DNA from: an uncultured Bacillota bacterium
GTDB lineage: Bacteria > Bacillota > Dehalobacteriia > UBA7702
Length of the DNA: 64,000 bases
NCBI GenBank assembly: GCA_934702375.1
Contig: CAKUYE010000001.1
Span: forward strand, 124,001-188,000
Direction: 5' to 3'
Below, one piece after another: positions 58,495-64,000 of this stretch. The notes under the pieces were generated by a model, which saw only the letters and a list, made by a program, of their open reading frames with translations, was not told where the DNA came from and did not search any database. Position 1 is the stretch's first letter. Every line of letters begins with the position of its first letter. The position numbers were made by a program, and so were the translations under genes.

Positions 58495-59127
58495 TTATGC
58501 AAAAGGTTTGCATTCCATTTCTGCGGCAGCAATAATCAAATCCGCAGTGGCCTGAAGCCCCAGGCGACCGGAGTCCAAAATCAAATCAAAGGTACCGGGG
58601 GCACCCCATTTGCGGTCGGTATGACCTTCGTAATAGGCCGCACGGATGCGGTCTGTCTTTTTGATCAGCTTTTGAGCATCGGCAGCACTGAGATCATACA
58701 AACGCTGCGCCCGCACAACTCGTTTTTCCAAATCCGCCCGAATAAATACATTGAGGACATCCTCACGCTCACGAAGTACATAATCGGCGCAACGACCGAT
58801 GATCACACAGGGACCTTCCTTGGCAAAGCGGCGAATTGCTTCAAACTGCTCCATGGCGATGGATTCATTTAAAGGCTGAAGTAAGGAAGGATCGCTGAGA
58901 TACCAGCTGTATCCATACTGATAACCGGCAACATTACGCCAAATGCTGTTGGGACGTTCGTCATATTTTTCCACCAACTCCTTATCAAATTGGAGTTTTT
59001 CCGCTGTTTTATCAAGAATCGTTTTGTTATAGCAGGGGATTCCAAAATGATCTGCAACAAGATGACCGATATCTGCGCCACCGCTGGAAAACTCTCTGCC
59101 AATCGTTATGATTTTCTTTTTTTCCAT
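58495..59127 (-). CDS. Cytidylate kinase-like family protein
   Basis: A 210-residue P-loop-like protein of the AAK6/cytidylate_kin_2 family. Markers are IITIGREFSSGGADIG (variant P-loop), CYNKTILD, EGPCVIIGRCADYVL and RKWGAPGTFDLILDSGRLG. It is distinct from housekeeping Cmk; the substrate of this subfamily is mostly unknown. The last residues ECKPFA are short of any anchor. GAGGT ribosome binding site before ATG 59127; single gene with its own terminator. Confidence 0.85.
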   Translation of the reverse strand: MEKKKIITIGREFSSGGADIGHLVADHFGIPCYNKTILDKTAEKLQFDKELVEKYDERPNSIWRNVAGYQYGYSWYLSDPSLLQPLNESIAMEQFEAIRRFAKEGPCVIIGRCADYVLREREDVLNVFIRADLEKRVVRAQRLYDLSAADAQKLIKKTDRIRAAYYEGHTDRKWGAPGTFDLILDSGRLGLQATADLIIAAAEMECKPFA

Positions 59128-59226
59128 AAGTGTACCTCCTCGCCAAAGGGTATCGTTACCTTTCTTTAATCATAACACAAAAAAATTTTTGGTGCAAATA
59201 CTTTCTTTTGCACCAAAAAAGAATTT

Positions 59227-60027
59227 TTACATGAATAAAATATCCCGTTCTCTCCACAGAATGTCTCCTTGGGAAGAAAGAGCTAACGGAAGGGATACCC
59301 GTGCTGTCAATACCTCCTCCGGAGCTCCGGGAAAGCCTGCCAAATAGAGCCACCTCCCAATTTGAACCAAGGTTTCCACCCAGTCCGGATGGGCAATTTG
59401 CAGCGTTTCCCCAATGCGAGAGAGATCCGCAATAACCCCCGGCAAAGCCGCCAACAAGATATCGCTGAACGCTGCCAGTTCCTCACCAAGAGCTCGAAAA
59501 GCCCGGGGCTTGTACCTCATCATATTCTCTTCGGAAACTCCAAAAACATGCAGCAGTTCGTGGGTCAATCGACAAGAGACGCCATCTCTTGTCATTGCAC
59601 TTAAAGAAAACAGATCCAACACAATCTTTCCCAAAGCACCAATCTGAAGGCCATCGGTAACAAATCGTGTTTTCGTTTTGTAATCATAACAACGACCGGT
59701 ATAGCCAAAGCGCACCACCGGCGGTTCCGGCGGCGGCATGAAATCAACCACACCATAATCATAAAACAAACGATAAATCCGCTCCGGAATCGGAAAAGTG
59801 TTCTTTTTATAACAGAACACCAGCTCCAACCGTCCATCAACGGTACCGTTAAAGTCCGAGGTCACCTTCACCGGAGTGGGACGTATGCCTTCCCGAAAGA
59901 ATGCCGCCGTAAGCTCCGGCTCCAACCGACGGTAAAGCCCCTCCAACTCCGACAGATCCTCGGCAAAAGGCGGCAAGGAATAGCACCTCATCATCATACG
60001 GCAAAAAAACAAATCATCATATTTCAA
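59227..60027 (-). CDS. Uncharacterised protein with HExxH motif
   Basis: A 266-residue protein without signal peptide. RLTHELLHVFGVSEENM contains HELLH, the zinc-binding motif of zincin peptidases, at about 165; a downstream Glu or His third ligand could not be fixed. The rest shows no family I recognise; FFCRMMMRCYSLPPF opens the protein. The start is TTG 60027 with GGAGGAAAGTTGA. It lies 39 bp after the membrane GT-C-like gene, and may share its transcript. Confidence 0.55.
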   Translation of the reverse strand: MKYDDLFFCRMMMRCYSLPPFAEDLSELEGLYRRLEPELTAAFFREGIRPTPVKVTSDFNGTVDGRLELVFCYKKNTFPIPERIYRLFYDYGVVDFMPPPEPPVVRFGYTGRCYDYKTKTRFVTDGLQIGALGKIVLDLFSLSAMTRDGVSCRLTHELLHVFGVSEENMMRYKPRAFRALGEELAAFSDILLAALPGVIADLSRIGETLQIAHPDWVETLVQIGRWLYLAGFPGAPEEVLTARVSLPLALSSQGDILWRERDILFM

Positions 60028-60066
60028 TCAACTTTCCTCCCCTCCTGTTTTTTCGTGTATCTCATT

Positions 60067-61692
60067 TTAGGGAAGCATCTCGATGATACCGTTACCTTCT
60101 TCATCTGGGCGGATCATACAATGAATCGCACCATCTTCGGAGGTCGCTTTCCATCCTTCCGAAGCAGATCCTTGTAAAGAAAGAGGAATCACCCGATTTT
60201 CATTTTCGTCATACCACCAGAGCGTATTCAATTGATCCGGGCTTTTTGTCTCTGCTTCCCAGGATTCATAGCATTTTCCGTCTTTGATCTCGTAGGGGAT
60301 CACGGTCTGGGGATGATTGTCATCGGAAGCCAAAGCAACCACGGCGCCGCTCAAAGCCCAGCTGTTTTCCGTAATACCGCAAACATGCTCATGATAACGG
60401 TAGTTTTGCTCCTCTAGATAAGTGCTGTTTAAATTCAAAACGCCGGCGGTTTGGCACCCCCAATTCATCGATGCGTTTATCACGCCGACAATGGCCTGAT
60501 CCTTTTCGCAAGTCATCTTGTAATCATGAAGCTCCGATACCGATGCCACCGTAAACACAAAGACCAACACCGCCGCCAATATTCCCTGAAAAATGCGGTG
60601 ATGACGGAGCAAAACGCGACAAAGAATATCCGCAAGCAAGGCAAAACCAACAAAGGAAGTCACTGCAGCCCGCAGAGACACCCAGGGATTTTCAATAATA
60701 AAAAAGAGAGAAACCGGGGCAACGACAAGCACGATGCCGAAAATCAGACCGATGAGGGTACTCCTCTGCTGTACTAACTTCCCCTTTGACTGCCGATGGC
60801 AGCGAGTCAAAAAATAGTATAAAGCCGAAGCTAAAGCAACACAAAGCAGATAGAACCAGGCGCCATCCTGAAAAATTTGCACAATGCCGCGAAGAAAGCC
60901 CTTCCCGGTGATAGCAATCCCGGCTTCGAAAAATACCGCCCGAACCTGCCCCCAAACCTGAGGTAAAAATTCATGAAAGTAATAGGGATTATTCGGCCAA
61001 ATAACCTTCACTCGCGAAGCAAGCAAACCGGTGGAGAAATGTGAGGTAAACCAGAAATAAAGCCCTACCATCGGCAGAGAAAGCAGCCCCATAAATGCAC
61101 CCTTACTTCGAAAATGCAGCAAAACGGAAAGCAATGAAAGCGTCAGCGAAAGCACCAGAATCTGTTCGTAATAACAAAAAGACAACAGCAAGCAGGGTAA
61201 CCACAGCACCAGCCAATACCAACGACCGGTTTCCATCCACCATTCCAAAAGATACAGCGCCAATGCAGTAAAAAACAATCCTACAACGATACGAGAGGAA
61301 GCGGAAATCCAATAGGTTCCCTCAAAGCCCAGAGGCATAAGAGCAAATACGATCAGGAAGATCATGCCGCAGCCGAACCAGCGCTGAAAAACCTTACGAA
61401 AAATCAAGGCGGTCAAGGTCCACAAGACACAGATCAGCAGCAAGGCCAAAATCATATGATCCCAAAACCGTCCCCACAAAAAGATATCGGAGATCCCCGC
61501 CAACGGCCGAGAGGCAAGCAGCCCGGCCTCTTGAATCAACAAAAGATAGTCAATGGATGTAGGATAATTTCCATATTGAATATAATCATCCAACTGGGGA
61601 AAATATTGAAAGCCAAAATATAGGAACCGTAGCGCAATGGGGAAAAATACGATCAGAAAATATAGAATCTGTCGTAAAACACGATGCTGCAT
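60067..61692 (-). CDS. Polytopic membrane protein, GT-C glycosyltransferase-like
   Basis: A 541-residue protein with about 11-12 predicted membrane helices followed by a C-terminal extracytoplasmic domain of about 140 residues. An early FPQLDDYIQYGNYP loop with paired Asp residues resembles the first extracellular loop of GT-C enzymes that use polyprenyl-phosphate sugars. This family assignment is tentative. ATG 61692 follows GGAGGT; the codon at 61716 is in the ribosome-binding region. Confidence 0.6.
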   Translation of the reverse strand: MQHRVLRQILYFLIVFFPIALRFLYFGFQYFPQLDDYIQYGNYPTSIDYLLLIQEAGLLASRPLAGISDIFLWGRFWDHMILALLLICVLWTLTALIFRKVFQRWFGCGMIFLIVFALMPLGFEGTYWISASSRIVVGLFFTALALYLLEWWMETGRWYWLVLWLPCLLLSFCYYEQILVLSLTLSLLSVLLHFRSKGAFMGLLSLPMVGLYFWFTSHFSTGLLASRVKVIWPNNPYYFHEFLPQVWGQVRAVFFEAGIAITGKGFLRGIVQIFQDGAWFYLLCVALASALYYFLTRCHRQSKGKLVQQRSTLIGLIFGIVLVVAPVSLFFIIENPWVSLRAAVTSFVGFALLADILCRVLLRHHRIFQGILAAVLVFVFTVASVSELHDYKMTCEKDQAIVGVINASMNWGCQTAGVLNLNSTYLEEQNYRYHEHVCGITENSWALSGAVVALASDDNHPQTVIPYEIKDGKCYESWEAETKSPDQLNTLWWYDENENRVIPLSLQGSASEGWKATSEDGAIHCMIRPDEEGNGIIEMLP

Positions 61693-61751
61693 CTGAAAAA
61701 TACCTCCATGGTACATGATACCAGATTTTTCGTTAAAAATAAAACACCACC

Positions 61752-62714
61752 TCAGGCAGGCTCTTCACACCGGGCAAAGAAATCCTCAGCCTTTGCAAAG
61801 CAGGTATCCGGATCCACATGAAAGGATTTGCAGTGAGCGGCACCGTCAATCAAGACCATTTCCTTTTCTGCGATGGCAGCGGCATAATTCCGCTTCGTCA
61901 TTTCCGTCGGCACAAAATCATCTTCATTCCCATGGAAGAAAAGAATGGGATAAGGATTTCGTTTTAATGCCTCCACCGTATTTTCTCCGGCGATATCAAA
62001 ACCGCAGCGATGAAGAAAACGGCGGCGGTAAAGCTCCGTCAGAAATTTTTCCGTTCCGGGCAATTTTTGGCGGATCAAATGCTGAAACTCTTCTTTAGCG
62101 CAGGTAAAGCCACAATCGGCCACAATACCGCAAAGCTGCTTCGGCAACCCCTTTTGGCCCGAAGCAAGCATGACCGTAGTCGCCCCCATGGACATGCCCC
62201 AAAGATACAAAGGAAAATCCGGATAGCGTTGAGCCAGAAAATTTGCCCAAAGAACGCAATCCTCTTTTTCTCGAAAACCATAGGTGATATATTCTCCTTC
62301 GCTTTTGCCATGGGCACGTTCATCGGGAAAGCACAAAATGCAATCTCGAGCCAAAAGTCCCTTTACCAGCACACCATAATCCTTCCGCCAGGAAGAGCGC
62401 CAGCCATGCATCAGAAGGATCACCCGTTTCGGCTGCTCCGGCACAAAAATGCGGCCGTAAAGCGTTAAACCGTCGTTGCTTTGAATCGTTACATCCTCCC
62501 GGGGAAGCGCCTTTAGTGCTGCTGCGGCAGGGTCATTTTTGCCATGAAAAAGATCATCCTGTTGTTCCCGATCAATCCCCTTTTGAATTCTTCCGGGAAT
62601 TTTGGGAGCTTTACGTTTTATGGCCATATCAGAAAAATAATGAAACAGAGCTGCACCGGCAAGAGAGACCGAAGCGCCCACTCCAAGCCATACTTTTTTA
62701 GACAATACACTCAC
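61752..62714 (-). CDS. Alpha/beta-hydrolase, membrane-anchored
   Basis: A 320-residue protein with an N-terminal hydrophobic segment (KVWLGVGASVSLAGAALFHYF) and an alpha/beta hydrolase domain. RVILLMHGWRSSWRKDYG gives the oxyanion region; nucleophile elbow LWGMSMGATT (Ser), Asp in FFHGNEDDFVP and His in DGAAHCKSFH complete the triad. Probably an esterase or peptidase-like hydrolase of the YfhR/YqkD type. Substrate unknown. Confidence 0.85.
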   Translation of the reverse strand: MSVLSKKVWLGVGASVSLAGAALFHYFSDMAIKRKAPKIPGRIQKGIDREQQDDLFHGKNDPAAAALKALPREDVTIQSNDGLTLYGRIFVPEQPKRVILLMHGWRSSWRKDYGVLVKGLLARDCILCFPDERAHGKSEGEYITYGFREKEDCVLWANFLAQRYPDFPLYLWGMSMGATTVMLASGQKGLPKQLCGIVADCGFTCAKEEFQHLIRQKLPGTEKFLTELYRRRFLHRCGFDIAGENTVEALKRNPYPILFFHGNEDDFVPTEMTKRNYAAAIAEKEMVLIDGAAHCKSFHVDPDTCFAKAEDFFARCEEPA

Positions 62715-62800
62715 CTCACGAGATAACGATTTGAGAATTATCTGTTAATATTCGCTTCAAAAAAGGTAAAAACCTGCTTTTCTCCAAAAACACACAAAAA

Positions 62801-62834
62801 GGTCATGTAAAACCATGACCACCCTTGTTATAAT
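62801..62834 (+). promoter_or_regulatory. Inverted repeat at the promoter of the YgjP-like gene
   Basis: Perfect GGTCATG-N6-CATGACC (62801-62807, 62814-62820) overlapping the -35 region; TATAAT at 62829-62834. Likely an operator. Confidence 0.5.
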
Positions 62835-62858
62835 AGAAAAAAAGCATGGAGTATAAGC

Positions 62859-63422
62859 ATGAACTACAATCTGAAAATTCTGCGCAGCAACCGCAAAACC
62901 CTGGGGCTGGAGATCCGCAGCAGCAATGAAGTGCTGATACGTGCCCCCTACCGGTTATCCCAAGGAGAAATCAATCAAATACTGACCGAACAGAAAAGCT
63001 GGATCGAAAAAAAGCTCCGGGAAATGGAACATCGAGAAGCTATACGCAACGGCATCAAGCCTTTTACCGAGGAAGAAATCTATACGCTTGCTCAAAAAGC
63101 TCTGGAATACATTCCGAAACGAGTGGAATATTACGCAAAAAAAATCGGCGTAACCTACGGCAGAATCACCATACGTAACCAGAAAACACGCTGGGGCAGC
63201 TGCAGCTCAAAGGGAAATTTAAACTTTAACTGCCTGCTGATGCTGACGCCGCCGGAAACCATCGACAGCGTCGTGGTACATGAGCTTTGTCACCGCAAGC
63301 ATATGAATCACTCCCCGGCCTTTTACAAGGAAGTATATAAGGCTTACCCCGATTATGAAATACATCACCACTGGCTGAAAGAACACGGTCAGACTCTTTT
63401 GGCAAAATGCTTTGGCGAATAA
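62859..63422 (+). CDS. YgjP-like (DUF45) metallopeptidase-fold protein
   Basis: A 187-residue protein with TRWGSCSSKGNLNFNCLLM and VVVHELCHRKHMNHSPAF, that is HExxH plus the distal His of the DUF45/YgjP family. Some members hydrolyse UTP or related nucleotides rather than proteins; others pair with type I restriction loci. No restriction genes are here. GGAGTATAAGC precedes the ATG. Confidence 0.88.
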   Translation: MNYNLKILRSNRKTLGLEIRSSNEVLIRAPYRLSQGEINQILTEQKSWIEKKLREMEHREAIRNGIKPFTEEEIYTLAQKALEYIPKRVEYYAKKIGVTYGRITIRNQKTRWGSCSSKGNLNFNCLLMLTPPETIDSVVVHELCHRKHMNHSPAFYKEVYKAYPDYEIHHHWLKEHGQTLLAKCFGE

Positions 63423-63428
63423 AGAAAT

Positions 63429-63470
63429 GGCTGCATGAAAAATTTCATGCAGCCAGTTTTATTTATTTTA
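63429..63470. terminator. Bidirectional terminator
   Basis: 13-bp perfect stem TGGCTGCATGAAA (63429-63441) / TTTCATGCAGCCA (63444-63456) between convergent genes, with a T-rich tail on the plus strand. Confidence 0.85.
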
Positions 63471-64000
63471 CAACTCTCTCAATGTAGCGCATGAGGATCG
63501 TGGCGACTTGAGCACGAAGGGCGCTGCCCTGAGGGGAAAGCTCTGTAGAGGAGACCCCGTTAATGATACCGGAAGCACAAGCCCAGGAGAAAGCATCCCG
63601 CGCATAGGCACTGACACGGTTTTGATCGTGAAAAGCACTAAGATCCGCTCGTGCTGAGGTATCAACTCCGGTCATGCCGGCATAGCGGAAGAGAATCGCC
63701 GCCATCTGTTCTCTGGTGATAAAGCTGTTGGGGGCAAATTTTCCTTCACCGACGCCATTCACAACGCCGTTGGTATAGGCCCAGGCCACGGCCTCGGTAT
63801 ACCACTGACCGGCGGGAACATCGCTGAAGGGATTGCCGTTCCCTGTGGGAGAACCGGCATAACGCCAAAGCACCGTCACCAGCATGGCACGGGTCATCGT
63901 GCCATCGGGAGAGAAGGTATGGGTATCCATACCGTTCATCAAGCCGTGTTCAATGGCGTAATCCACGCCGAGATGATACCATTTCGAGGTATCCACATCG
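63463..64000 (-). CDS. SLH-domain protein, C-terminal part (runs off window)
   Basis: 178 or more residues made of three SLH repeats (WYHLGVDYAIEHGLMNGMD, WYTEAVAWAYTNGVVNGVG, YARDAFSWACASGIINGVS, each followed by a TRA/TRE-type motif), ending IERVVK. The functional N-terminal part lies outside the window. The repeats are more alike to each other and to the InlB-SLH protein at 20.3 kb than to those of the 50-57 kb operon by eye. Confidence 0.85.
   Translation of the reverse strand, partial: DVDTSKWYHLGVDYAIEHGLMNGMDTHTFSPDGTMTRAMLVTVLWRYAGSPTGNGNPFSDVPAGQWYTEAVAWAYTNGVVNGVGEGKFAPNSFITREQMAAILFRYAGMTGVDTSARADLSAFHDQNRVSAYARDAFSWACASGIINGVSSTELSPQGSALRAQVATILMRYIERVVK

Overview
The window looks like chromosome of an anaerobic, amino-acid-fermenting member of the Bacillota (Clostridia or a close relative). 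The evidence is: two ferredoxin-dependent 2-oxoacid oxidoreductases (a Kor/Vor type and an indolepyruvate type), superoxide reductases, rubredoxin, a flavodiiron protein, many secreted proteins anchored by S-layer homology (SLH) domains, sigma-A-like promoters, an AGGAGG ribosome binding site on most genes, a T-box, and Gram-positive synteny (pgeF-HlyD-yggS-sepF; mazG-HU-rqcP). A CwlD-like amidase hints at a spore-forming lineage. No rRNA, phage, CRISPR array or intact insertion sequence was seen. Species cannot be named from the sequence.

Layout. 0-4 kb: division/PLP cluster on the minus strand, a PAP2 phosphatase and a degenerate carbonic anhydrase homologue. 4.1-7.2 kb: a DUF1858 protein and the korDABC operon. 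7.3-15.4 kb: a UppS paralogue, a vWA-SLH protein, the csoR-copA-copZ copper operon with two visible CsoR operators, an XRE-desulfoferrodoxin fusion, and yjdF behind a probable yjdF riboswitch. 15.6-20.3 kb: gene debris (corrinoid protein, Fic, LysR) around an ABC-2 exporter/CPBP protease module with a divergent XRE regulator. 20.3-28.7 kb: a large SLH protein, tspO, tRNA-Ala, flavoprotein, DUF421, CwlD-like amidase, comEC and comEA. 28.7-32.5 kb: a CAT-anticodon tRNA and an oxygen/NO defence cluster (Crp-family regulator, desulfoferrodoxin, rubredoxin, FprA, high-molecular-weight rubredoxin). 32.7-36.8 kb: a UroD-family methyltransferase, an SLC13 transporter and a PucR regulator. 37-45.6 kb: cell-envelope genes, including three tandem polysaccharide deacetylases, then mazG-HU-rqcP. 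45.7-49.7 kb: a T-box leader followed by iorA-iorB-paaK. 49.7-58.3 kb: a surface-protein operon with a cobalamin riboswitch upstream. 58.5-64 kb: a kinase-like protein, an HELLH protein, a membrane GT-C-like protein, a hydrolase, a YgjP-like metallopeptidase and another SLH protein.

The most interesting locus is 50.1-58.3 kb. Five minus-strand genes encode exported proteins. Two carry a DUF4430 (transcobalamin C-terminal-like) domain, and one carries an alpha/alpha-toroid-like domain of the kind that forms the other half of animal transcobalamin and intrinsic factor, joined to SLH anchors. A recognisable cobalamin riboswitch lies upstream in the same orientation. I infer a surface corrinoid-capture system built from separate transcobalamin-like halves. 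The caveat is that about 750 nt, a strong terminator and a convergent small-RNA gene lie between the riboswitch and the first gene, so the riboswitch may instead control a noncoding RNA.

Other items worth attention are a roughly 130-nt structured repeat present twice with compensatory changes, a 237-bp MITE-like element, an HTH-superoxide reductase fusion, an out-of-phase 107-nt gene overlap among the deacetylases, and two unassigned small-RNA genes.
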